From NCBI GenBank assembly GCA_021819985.1, contig JAKAEG010000168.1, positions 1-6,662 of the forward strand: a DNA stretch of 6,662 bases. Direction: 5' to 3'. This document shows positions 1 to 5,390 of this stretch, one piece after another (position 1 is the stretch's first letter; every line of letters begins with the position of its first letter). Under the pieces are notes generated by a model. It ran no database searches, was not told the origin of the DNA, and worked only from the letters and a program-made list of their open reading frames with translations. Source of the stretch: Nitrospirota bacterium (GTDB lineage: Bacteria > Nitrospirota > Thermodesulfovibrionia > Thermodesulfovibrionales > JdFR-88). The position numbers and the translations under genes are program-made.

Positions 1-139
1 TAAGTTGCGTGCCCACTCCTGTCAAGAGGGCAAGGCATAAGATATTTTGTTTTAAAAAAAGCAACGAGTTTTCGGCCTCCTCACACGCCTTAATTTCTTC
101 CTGCCAAGCTGCGGTATGAGATATCTTTTCCATTTTCAT
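1..139 (-). CDS. Possible start of a further operon gene, truncated by the left window edge
   Basis: An open frame runs from ATG at 139 (a second ATG in frame at 133) to the window edge with no stop, 46 codons. It overlaps the last 50 bases of the exported-protein gene in another frame. The peptide starts MKMEKISHTAAW, continues with an acidic helix-like stretch (EEIKACEEAE), then a hydrophobic run (NILCLALLTGVG) that could be a membrane anchor or signal segment. An alternative start is TTG at 64, preceded by an AGGAGG (positions 81-76) 11 bases upstream; that start would give a typical signal-peptide N-terminus and a 25-base gap to the upstream gene. I cannot choose between the starts and do not recognise the family. 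The open frame could also be chance, since only about 45 codons are visible. Confidence 0.35.
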   Translation of the reverse strand, partial: MKMEKISHTAAWQEEIKACEEAENSLLFLKQNILCLALLTGVGTQL

Positions 140-404
140 CGCCCACTTGACTGCAAATGAAAAGATAGCCGCCATTGTACGTCTTTTGCACCTTTAAGAA
201 ATAACCCCGACCGAGATTGGCGGCGCAATATTGCTTTATATTGGACAACAAGGCCTCATCGGCCCGGTTCTGGTGTTTCGCGGCACTATCTTTAGCCGTC
301 TCAAGCAAAGAATCAGTCGCTGCCGCTGCGGGGCTCAGGGCAAAAAGAATCAAAGCAAGCGAGAGAAAGAATCCGGCAATAATCGCTTTAGTTTCTCTTG
401 CCAT
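90..404 (-). CDS. Small exported protein with signal peptide, function unknown
   Basis: This 104-residue protein has a clear Sec-type signal peptide: a charged start (MARETK), a hydrophobic core at residues 7-24 (AIIAGFFLSLALILFALS) and an Ala-rich cleavage zone at 25-29 (PAAAA, then TDS), giving a mature protein of about 75 residues in the periplasm or outside. The mature part is helical and charged at first, then has two cysteines (C60, C84) that could form a disulfide. No family is recognised. Its ATG lies inside the end of the XRE gene (17-base overlap) with no strong ribosome site of its own, so translation is probably coupled. Being last or near last in a kinase-regulator-XRE operon suggests it is either a target or a modulator of that signalling unit; this is inference. 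The next frame opens before this gene ends. Confidence 0.6.
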   Translation of the reverse strand: MARETKAIIAGFFLSLALILFALSPAAAATDSLLETAKDSAAKHQNRADEALLSNIKQYCAANLGRGYFLKVQKTYNGGYLFICSQVGDENGKDISYRSLAGRN

Positions 405-777
405 CAGATATTTCTACGACGTCCTCAAGCAGCTCAATAAACCCATGTTTCAGCTTCCTGCTGCGAATCCTCATGAAAAGCATAAGGAGCCTGGCTTCAT
501 CGCTCAAAAGGCCATTCTGCCCCGTGCCTTTTTGCTCCCCTAGCAGGAGCGGCTCTTCATCCAGGAAAAGGCTCGCGGGCACGCCAAGTGCCCCGGATAT
601 CTACTTCAATCTCGAAAGAGTGAGCTTGTTTACCCCTTTCTCGTATTTCTGGACCTGCTGATATGAAATTCCGACCTTTTCCGCAAGCTGCATCTGCGAG
701 AGGCCGGAAGATTTCCTCACCTGCTTGACAAGCGCCCCAATCGCTTTCTCGCTTTTGGGCATTCTCAATTTTCCCAT
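388..777 (-). pseudogene. XRE-family helix-turn-helix regulator interrupted by an in-frame TAG
   Basis: Read from ATG 777, the frame gives 58 residues, a TAG at 603-601, then 70 more residues to TAA at 390-388. Joined, it is a 129-codon protein with an N-terminal HTH_3/XRE domain: residues about 13-68 include GLSQMQLAEKVGISYQQVQK, YEKG, then LTLSRLK-stop-ISGALGVP. The residue at the stop sits between helices 4 and 5, where relatives usually have Gln, Glu or Lys, so a CAG to TAG change is the simplest explanation. The C-terminal half is helical and lacks a recognised domain. The gene follows the double-receiver gene by 6 bases and overlaps the next gene by 17, so it is part of the kinase operon and the only DNA-binding protein in it. 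A start at M6 (762) is also possible. Alternatives to a real mutation are a base-calling error or readthrough/recoding of TAG; nothing near the codon argues for recoding. Confidence 0.75.
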
Positions 778-783
778 TTTTGG

Positions 784-1572
784 CTATTTCTGTTTTTTAT
801 ATTCTCCCCGTGCGGAGTGAATACGAAGTTCATCTATTATCTCCAGCCGGAGTTCCCAGAAACTAACAGGTTTCTGGATGCAAACGAAATCTCCAATTGT
901 TTTAAGTTGTTCTTTGATTCTGTGGGTTATGTGGCCAGTAAGCACAATGGCCGGAGTGGCTGGGAAATCCTTTTTAACGTGCGCCAGAAGCTCGAAACCG
1001 TCCATCACCGGCATCTCTATATCGGTGACAAGAAGGTCTATCCCATGGCCGCCGTTGAATATTTCCAGCGCCTTTTTGCCGTTTTCTGCCGTAAATACCT
1101 CGAATTCTCCGGTAGCCTTCAATCCTTCTGCCAGGGGTTTCAAGACGTCCTTTCTGTCGTCCACCATTAGGATATGCTTTTTTGCCTGGGAAACCATTGT
1201 TCCATCTCCATTTTGGACCACTGACTCGATCTTTTCTTTCAATCGGTCCAAATCCACAGGTTTTACAAAAAAACCGGCTGGTCTCGCCTCCTTTGCTTTT
1301 TCTATTATTTCTTCGTCGGCGTACCCCGTCATGAAAATGACCGGTATTTTCACCGAGGAGTTTATTTTATGCGCGGCTTCTATCCCGTCCACTTCCCCCG
1401 ATAGGCTAATATCAAGAAGAATCACATCCGGTTTTTCCAACGCCGCCCTTTCCACCGCATCCTCGCCTGAAGTTACGGGCGGCAAAACCTCGTAACCCCA
1501 GTGATCAAGGAGATCACACAGGCTCATCGCCACAACAGCTTCATCTTCCACGATCATGATTCTTTTTTTCAT
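784..1572 (-). CDS. Response regulator with two receiver domains and no output domain
   Basis: This 262-residue cytoplasmic protein consists of two complete REC domains. REC1 (about 1-125) has the acidic pair E9/D10, phospho-acceptor D54 (ILLDISL), T82 and K104 (KPVD). REC2 (about 131-252) has D138/D139, phospho-acceptor D184 (LVTDIEMP), T212 (LTGH) and K234 (KPVS). The 20-residue tail is basic and too short for a DNA-binding or enzymatic domain. The gene starts within the stop of the kinase gene (ATGA, 4-base overlap), so the kinase is the likely phosphodonor. A double receiver without an output usually works by protein contact or as a phosphate sink or relay; the co-operonic XRE protein is the natural partner to suspect (inference). 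REC2 is the closest relative in the window of the solo receiver at 3107-3472, identical at 82 of 106 aligned residues, so one was copied from the other. Confidence 0.9.
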   Translation of the reverse strand: MKKRIMIVEDEAVVAMSLCDLLDHWGYEVLPPVTSGEDAVERAALEKPDVILLDISLSGEVDGIEAAHKINSSVKIPVIFMTGYADEEIIEKAKEARPAGFFVKPVDLDRLKEKIESVVQNGDGTMVSQAKKHILMVDDRKDVLKPLAEGLKATGEFEVFTAENGKKALEIFNGGHGIDLLVTDIEMPVMDGFELLAHVKKDFPATPAIVLTGHITHRIKEQLKTIGDFVCIQKPVSFWELRLEIIDELRIHSARGEYKKQK

Positions 1573-2765
1573 TTACAGGGTCTTTTGTTCCGTTTCAAGT
1601 CCTTAAACCAGATGACAAACTCGGCTCCTTTATTGCTTTTTAATTCGATCTTCCCGCCAAGTTGCATTTCCGCTAGGCTGCGCACAAGCCTTAAGCCAAG
1701 TGATTTCGCATTCCTGAGATCAAAGCCCTCTGGGAACCCCGCTCCGTTATCGGCAAAGTGGACCTCCATTTCGCCATTGCTGGCAAGATGCGCGTCAATT
1801 CTGATCTCTCCTTTTCTGCCATCCGGGAAAGCGTATTTCAGTGAATTGGTCATAAGCTCGTTGATGATGAGCCCCAGGGGCGTAATCACGTCTATGCATA
1901 GCAATATATCCTCGGCGGCAATGGTCAGGGATATTTTTTGGGACATTTTATAGATTCCCAGTAAAGAGCCTGCGAGATCGTTCAAGTAGGTTTTCAGGTT
2001 TACATTGGAAAGGTCCTTGGACTTATAGAGTTTCTCATGGACAATCGCCATGGACATTATCCTGTTTTGCGTATCATTGAACATCTGCATGGTCTTGTCA
2101 TTGGTGACTGACGCAAGCTGAAGCTTGATAAGACTTATAATGACCTGCATATTATTTTTTGTCCGATGATAAATCTCCCGCAAAAGGACTTCTTTTTCCT
2201 TAAGGGACACCTTCAGTTTCTCTTCGGATTGTCTGAGGCTTTCCTCAGCGCGTTTCCTCTCCGTCAATTCTTGCTCAAGCGCCCTGTTGGCCCCGACAAG
2301 CTCAAGCGTGCGCATCCGGACGGCTGCCTCAAGCTCTTCCTTTGAGCGCCGCAGCGCCTCCTCCGCGCGCTTTCGTTCCGTTATGTCCCGCCAGATGCAT
2401 TGAAGGATTTTGCTGCCCGCCAGGTCGATTGCCTTCACAATTGCTTGGACATCTCTTAGTTCCCCGGCTTTGGTCCTATGTTTGACCTCGAAGTCGCCCA
2501 ATCCGGTTTTTAATATTCGATCTATGCTGGTCTGTATCTGCTCGGGACTCTCTACCGGGTCGATGTCCTTTATGGCCAATTTTGCAAACTCTTCCCTTGA
2601 ATAGCCAAGCTGGACATGCGCCTCTTCATTGAATTCCAGAAAATTTCCATGAGTGTCTATTATCAGTATGCCGTCGGGTGATTGCTCAAAGAGGGCGCGG
2701 TAGAGGGGCCCGGTCTCCGGGGATTTGTCTGCTACCAGGAATTGTTTTTCGCTCTCTCTATCCAT
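1569..2765 (-). CDS. Soluble PAS-domain sensor histidine kinase, HisKA_2 type
   Basis: The 398-residue protein has no membrane segment or signal peptide, so it senses inside the cell. A PAS domain covers about 20-130 (FEQSPDGILIIDTHG, then FNEEAHVQLGYSREEF, ending in the usual WRDITERKRAEE). A coiled-coil linker follows at about 130-198 with the ERKRAEE motif twice (130 and 169). The dimerisation/phospho-acceptor region is of the HisKA_2 type: REIYHRTKNNMQVIISL with H200 as acceptor. The ATP-binding domain has an N box (NELMTNSLKYAF, 302-313), a G1 box (DNGAGFP, 339-345) and a G2 segment (SLGLRLV, 355-361), so all catalytic elements are present. PAS cofactor-binding residues cannot be assigned by eye. 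No clear Shine-Dalgarno precedes ATG 2765, but a good promoter lies about 40 bases upstream. It is the first gene of the operon and overlaps the double-receiver gene by 4 bases. Confidence 0.93.
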   Translation of the reverse strand: MDRESEKQFLVADKSPETGPLYRALFEQSPDGILIIDTHGNFLEFNEEAHVQLGYSREEFAKLAIKDIDPVESPEQIQTSIDRILKTGLGDFEVKHRTKAGELRDVQAIVKAIDLAGSKILQCIWRDITERKRAEEALRRSKEELEAAVRMRTLELVGANRALEQELTERKRAEESLRQSEEKLKVSLKEKEVLLREIYHRTKNNMQVIISLIKLQLASVTNDKTMQMFNDTQNRIMSMAIVHEKLYKSKDLSNVNLKTYLNDLAGSLLGIYKMSQKISLTIAAEDILLCIDVITPLGLIINELMTNSLKYAFPDGRKGEIRIDAHLASNGEMEVHFADNGAGFPEGFDLRNAKSLGLRLVRSLAEMQLGGKIELKSNKGAEFVIWFKDLKRNKRPCK

Positions 2766-2803
2766 TGTATGGAATTGGAGCTTGATCTAAATCTACAATT
2801 TTA

Positions 2804-2832
2804 AGTTTAAATCCCTGAGTATGGTCTGTCAA
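2804..2832 (-). promoter_or_regulatory. Sigma70-like promoter of the kinase operon
   Basis: On the minus strand a perfect -35 TTGACA (2832-2827) is followed after exactly 17 bases by TAAACT (2809-2804; 4 of 6 to TATAAT). Transcription would start near 2797 and leave a leader of about 30 bases before the kinase ATG. The position separates the kinase operon from the solo receiver upstream and puts the structured repeat at 2888-2970 outside the kinase transcript. Confidence 0.6.
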
Positions 2833-2887
2833 TTTCCAGCCTGAATACCTTATTAACGGCCTAACTCAGTGCGGAGGAAGCATTTTT

Positions 2888-2970
2888 GCCTTATGAAGGC
2901 GGCAAGGTAAACTATGCCCCTTCCCCATAGCTGTCGCTGTTATAGACAGCACCTCACCGCCTTTTAAGGC
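2888..2970. repeat. 83-base structured inverted repeat with two internal hairpins
   Basis: In the gene-free stretch 2766-3087 the outer arms GCCTTATGAAGGCGG (2888-2902) and CCGCCTTTTAAGGC (2957-2970) are inverted copies with one bulged base and one mismatch. Inside, AGGT (2905-2908) pairs with ACCT (2951-2954). Within that there are two adjacent hairpins, CTATG/CATAG (2912-2916, 2926-2930) and CTGTC/GACAG (2931-2935, 2945-2949). The result is a closed three-way-junction fold on either strand. The right arm is itself nearly self-complementary (GCCTTTTAAGGC), a feature of REP-like or miniature mobile elements. No U-tract follows on either strand, so it is not a standard terminator. I do not recognise a known riboswitch or ribozyme consensus. 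Nothing else in 2833-3087 looks like a gene. Confidence 0.6.
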
Positions 2971-3106
2971 TATCATTATGCATTTATTTTCTTCCATACT
3001 CCATTTGGGGTATTTTTATCTTTTCCCTCCATGCGTGTGCCCCATTTATCTTGGAAAACTATATTTTCAAGTTAAGCGAATTTGGCTTTAATGGAACAAC
3101 TGCAGT

Positions 3107-3472
3107 TCATTTATTATCATCCGACAGAGTTCCCCGGCCCCTGACAGGTTTCTCGATGCATACGTAATCCCCGATTGCCTTGAGCTGCTCTTTAATTTTG
3201 TGGGTTATGTGGCCGGTAAGCACAATGGCTGGAGTGTCAGGGTAATCCTTTTTCACATGAGCTAGAAGTTCGAATCCGCTCATCTCCGGCATCTCTATAT
3301 CTGTAACCAAAAGGTCGATTCCATGGCTAGCCCTGAATATTTCCAGTGCCTTCCTGCCGTTTTTGGCCGTGAATATCTTGAATTTACCGGAAGCCTGCAA
3401 CCCTTCCGCGAGGGGTTCCAGAATGTCCTTTTTGTCGTCCGCCAGCAGGATATGCTTGCATCGGTCGTTCAT
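3107..3472 (-). CDS. Stand-alone receiver (REC) protein with a frameshifted C-terminus
   Basis: Starting at ATG 3472, which has AAGGA five bases upstream, the product is 121 residues. An in-frame ATG at 3520 is less likely because it lies about 7 bases after the predicted transcription start and has no ribosome site. REC features are complete: acidic pair D12/D13, phospho-acceptor D58 (LVTDIEMP), T86 (LTGH), K108 (KPV). It is a close paralogue of REC2 of the double-receiver protein (82 of 106 residues identical). After KPVRG the two diverge abruptly: at CCCC 3132-3135 this copy has one C more than the paralogue (CCC). Removing one base restores RELCRMIINELQLFH and a stop at 3090-3088, matching the paralogue's ELRLEIIDEL. 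As read, helix 5 of the receiver fold is lost, so the protein may be unstable or altered in its contacts. Role: probably receives phosphate from the neighbouring kinase or competes with the double receiver. Confidence 0.82.
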   Translation of the reverse strand: MNDRCKHILLADDKKDILEPLAEGLQASGKFKIFTAKNGRKALEIFRASHGIDLLVTDIEMPEMSGFELLAHVKKDYPDTPAIVLTGHITHKIKEQLKAIGDYVCIEKPVRGRGTLSDDNK

Positions 3473-3533
3473 TTTATTCCTTACTCCTTCTAACAGGCAG
3501 ATAAATTTCACAATACTCAACCCACGGGTAGTA

Positions 3534-3563
3534 TTTATACTCCCATGAGATTGAAAAAGTCAA
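3534..3563 (-). promoter_or_regulatory. Promoter of the solo receiver gene
   Basis: The minus strand has TTGACT (3563-3558; 5 of 6) and TATAAA (3539-3534; 5 of 6) with an 18-base spacer. Transcription would begin near 3527, giving a leader of about 55 bases to ATG 3472 and making the ATG at 3520 an unlikely start. Confidence 0.6.
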
Positions 3564-3581
3564 GTAAATGACGTGTATAGG
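3551..3581 (+). promoter_or_regulatory. Weak candidate promoter for the plus-strand XRE gene
   Basis: TTGAAA (3551-3556) is followed by TATAGG (3576-3581) at a 19-base spacing, or TGTATA (3574-3579) at 17. It overlaps the minus-strand promoter of the solo receiver, so the two divergent genes could interfere or share a regulator. The -10 match is poor. Confidence 0.25.
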
Positions 3582-3619
3582 ATGGTGTTTATTCTTTTTT
3601 TGAATCAATAAAATAATCC

Positions 3620-3937
3620 ATGGAAATTAAGCGACTAATCGGAATTCGCATTCAAGGCCTGAGGAGATCAAACAAAATGTCACAGGAAGAGCTTGCTGAA
3701 AAAATGGGCATCAGCCCAAAGTATCTCAGCAGCATCGAAAGGGGTAAGGAGAATCCGACTCTTGACACTTTTGTAAAATTGGCCGATTCATTGGGTATCG
3801 AGATTTCAGAGATATTCAACTATACCGGTGAGAAATCGCCGAAAGAACTGAAGCTCTTTATCTCTCGCCTGATAAGAAGCCGTGATGGGGAAAAACTGAA
3901 ACTCGCAGCCAAAATGATGAGGGCCATCTATTTCTGA
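3620..3937 (+). CDS. XRE-family transcriptional regulator, intact
   Basis: This 105-residue cytoplasmic protein has an N-terminal helix-turn-helix domain at about 7-66: IGIRIQGLRRSNKMSQEELA, then AEKMGISPKYLSSIERGKEN, then PTLDTFVKLADSLGIEISEI, the standard five-helix XRE/Cro-CI fold with the recognition helix at about 32-40. The remaining 38 residues are charged and helical and may serve for dimerisation. It belongs to a different XRE branch from the broken one at 388-777 (SxxYLSxIERG rather than SYQQVQKYEKG). No Shine-Dalgarno precedes the ATG; the leader is AT-rich, so translation may be weak or leaderless-like. The gene diverges from the solo receiver and converges on the winged-helix gene. 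Small XRE proteins in such islands often repress the element's own genes; the target here is unknown. Confidence 0.88.
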   Translation: MEIKRLIGIRIQGLRRSNKMSQEELAEKMGISPKYLSSIERGKENPTLDTFVKLADSLGIEISEIFNYTGEKSPKELKLFISRLIRSRDGEKLKLAAKMMRAIYF

Positions 3938-3990
3938 TTCATGGAGGCGCTCCTTAACTAAGAATTTCAGGAAAGCCTTTATCTTTCAGA

Positions 3991-4305
3991 TTACCCGGAT
4001 ATTTTCTCCGCCACTTTATCGAATATTTCTTGTTTTTTAAGAATACCTTTTTCAGTAAGCCTGTATTCGCCTCTTCCCAAAAATTCAATATAGCCTTTAT
4101 CTCTTAAATTCTGGATTGTCCTCTGAAGGGTTTCTTCTGGATGCTCAGGGTTTTCTTTGTGGCCCAACTTCCTTAAAATTATTATTGCGATGTTTAGGTT
4201 TTTCGGGGTCATTAACTTTGATCTTGAAAAATAAGAGTTCTTGTTGGCGATAGTCCCTATTAACAAAAAAGCCATTTCCTCCCAATGAGAGATCTCTTTT
4301 CTCAT
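3991..4305 (-). CDS. Stand-alone winged-helix protein resembling the DpnI C-terminal DNA-binding domain
   Basis: The 104-residue protein starts at ATG 4305 with GGGAGGG seven bases upstream. Residues 58-83 (ETLQRTIQNLRDKGYIEFLG, then RGEYRLTEKG) carry the signature seen in the winged-helix C-terminal domain of DpnI and Dam-replacing-type restriction enzymes (in DpnI an xxLQxLRDKGIIEFLGRGHY-like segment). The N-terminal half (HWEEMAFLLIGTIANKNSYF) looks like the helical start of the same wing domain, so the protein is a complete DNA-binding module with no nuclease part. The DNA is more AT-rich than the abiE genes to the right, hinting at a separate origin. Possible roles: a regulator, a sensor of methylated DNA, or a remnant of a restriction gene. 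The first two are favoured because it has its own promoter, ribosome site and intact frame. The family match is from memory of the motif. Confidence 0.7.
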   Translation of the reverse strand: MRKEISHWEEMAFLLIGTIANKNSYFSRSKLMTPKNLNIAIIILRKLGHKENPEHPEETLQRTIQNLRDKGYIEFLGRGEYRLTEKGILKKQEIFDKVAEKISG

Positions 4306-4329
4306 AATTTTACCCTCCCGTATCTCGCC

Positions 4330-4358
4330 ATTATATCACTGCTTGGTGGCGGTGACTA
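4330..4358 (-). promoter_or_regulatory. Promoter of the winged-helix gene
   Basis: On the minus strand TAGTCA (4358-4353; 4 of 6) precedes a perfect TATAAT (4335-4330) by 17 bases, giving a start near 4323 and a leader of about 18 bases that contains the GGGAGGG ribosome site. The -10 lies in sequence duplicated at the right side of the abiE module. Confidence 0.55.
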
Positions 4359-4366
4359 TTACCTGT

Positions 4367-4437
4367 ATGGATTTCAAATACCTGGACCCGATGCGGTATT
4401 TCACCGCAGGAGTATATCTCCTTCTGGGGCAGGCTGT
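4367..4437 (+). pseudogene. Truncated, frameshifted copy of the small membrane-protein gene at 6107
   Basis: From ATG 4367 the copy reads MDFKYLDPMRYFT, against MDFFKYLDPLRYFT in the intact gene (one Phe codon missing). A 2-base deletion then shifts the frame (CACC-GCAGG against CACCCAGCAGG); correcting it restores QEYISFWGRL. Homology ends at 4437, before either of the two membrane helices, and minus-strand abiEii begins its reverse reading there. It cannot make the parent protein. Confidence 0.8.
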
Positions 4438-4458
4438 CTCCTGGAGGCATCTTTCAAT

Positions 4459-5390
4459 TCACTTTTCCCATGCCGCGTTCTGCTTATCCAGGAGCCGGGG
4501 AGCGGACCACCGGGCAGGTGCCTTTGTTCCGGCCGCGAGTGCGGCAGCGAGCGGCCCCAGAAAAGCGCTCACTGCGGCGGCGATATCAGCGAATGACGTG
4601 GGAACATGATCTTGCTTCAGCTTCTTTATGAACGCCTTCCACTGGGCCTGTTTGGAATCAATGAAGTCTTTTGTAAAGACTGTGGCTTCGTCCGGAAGCT
4701 CGGTGCCGCGCCGATCGAAGGTCAGCCTAATTGCCTCAGCCAGCTTTTCTCCCTCGAAATCAAACTGCCTTGAGAGCAACCAGATGTCGTAAAAATCCTT
4801 CATCCTGCTGTTCAGTTCGCCGAGTTTCACCATGGCTTCGAATTTTTCGGCAATGGTGCTTTCACGGCTGTAACAAAGCAGACGCGCCGCCGGTAAATCC
4901 AGTATGACTGGAAGGTCTGCCTTTTCCGGCCCTGGAAAAACGATATCTCCAAAACCGATATCGATCTGCATATTGACCCTGGCGGAATCCAGCACGCCCC
5001 GGACCGAATCCGGATGCCTTCATAGTCGGCATCTTCCGTAATCCTCTGCGCCCGGATAGAGGCCGGGTCAAAAACAAGGCCGTCCGAAGGTGCATCCACA
5101 GCAATAATATCGCGGATTTGCGAAACGACGAGGGCTTCATTATTGTCCGTTTTACCGAGCAGGTCGATATCCATGGTGGAGCGGAATTCCGGCGAGCGCC
5201 AGGCTCTCAGCATCAAAGCACCCTTGAGGATAAACCGGTTAGCATGGGGCGATTTTGACAGCCGGTAGAGAAAACGCTCCATGGCGTAATATTGAAGCAA
5301 TTCACTGAACGGCCGCTGGCCGCTCCTGGCTTTGTTGAGGAGACGCTGGCGGACCGATGTCGCAATGTTCCCGGGTTTCTTTCCGCTCAT
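4459..5390 (-). pseudogene. abiEii: AbiEii-type nucleotidyltransferase toxin gene, broken by a one-base frameshift
   Basis: AbiEii proteins are nucleotidyltransferase-like toxins of type IV toxin-antitoxin/phage-defence systems. The first frame (ATG 5390) carries the N-terminus with FILKGALMLRAW and the hallmark RSTMDIDLL (residues 70-78; acidic D74 and D76 of the catalytic motif). After YEGIRIR near 5003 the homologous reading moves to another frame: adding one base (GGTCC to GGTTCC) restores RFRGVLDSARVNMQIDIGFG, then YSRESTIAEKFEAMV and LNSRMKDFYDIWLL, ending at TGA 4461-4459. The repaired protein would be 310 residues, normal for the family. The start overlaps the abiEi stop (ATGA) and has GGAGG seven bases upstream. 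As written the toxin is inactive: the first frame stops at 4827 after 187 residues, 57 of them foreign. A sequencing error is an equal possibility because everything downstream remains intact. Confidence 0.88.

Larger units (their letters stand above)
4327..4437 (+). repeat. Left direct repeat flanking the abiE module (degenerate copy)
   Basis: This segment matches 6059-6182 in the same orientation. Shared parts are GCCATTA (4327, 6059), TATATCACT (4332, 6083), and then nearly continuous similarity from ATGGATTT through GGCAGGCTGT (4367-4437 versus 6107-6182) with a 3-base and a 2-base deletion in the left copy. Similarity stops 21 bases before the end of abiEii. Confidence 0.8.

Noticed and set aside
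50..89. Run of seven T after the exported-protein gene (minus strand) as an operon terminator
   Set aside because: No stable stem precedes the T-run, and a coding-like frame runs through it.
878..1495. Long open frame on the plus strand (about 205 codons) opposite the double-receiver gene
   Set aside because: It is the antisense of a convincing two-receiver protein, has a Ser/Pro-rich composition typical of antisense frames and no domain or ribosome site.
2888..2970. The structured element as a c-di-GMP or purine riboswitch
   Set aside because: The three-way junction is suggestive, but the conserved junction and loop bases of those classes are absent and the predicted kinase promoter lies between it and the gene.
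2866..2997. A 43-codon open frame on the minus strand starting MEENKCIMIALKGG
   Set aside because: It runs straight through the structured inverted repeat, which explains its sequence; its only possible GGAG is one base from the ATG, and no domain is visible. Treated as a chance frame inside the repeat.
3473..3520. Longer start of the solo receiver at ATG 3520, adding 16 residues
   Set aside because: It lies about 7 bases from the predicted transcription start, has no ribosome site, and the extra residues are not part of a receiver domain, whereas ATG 3472 has AAGGA at five bases.
3941..3955. GGAGGCGCTCC hairpin between the convergent XRE and winged-helix genes as a terminator
   Set aside because: The stem is only four pairs with a three-base loop and no T-run follows on either strand.
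4367..4609. Plus-strand frames opposite the abiEii end as a full membrane or Ala-rich protein
   Set aside because: Homology to the 6107 gene stops at 4437; beyond that the frames are antisense to the clearly coding abiEii C-terminus.
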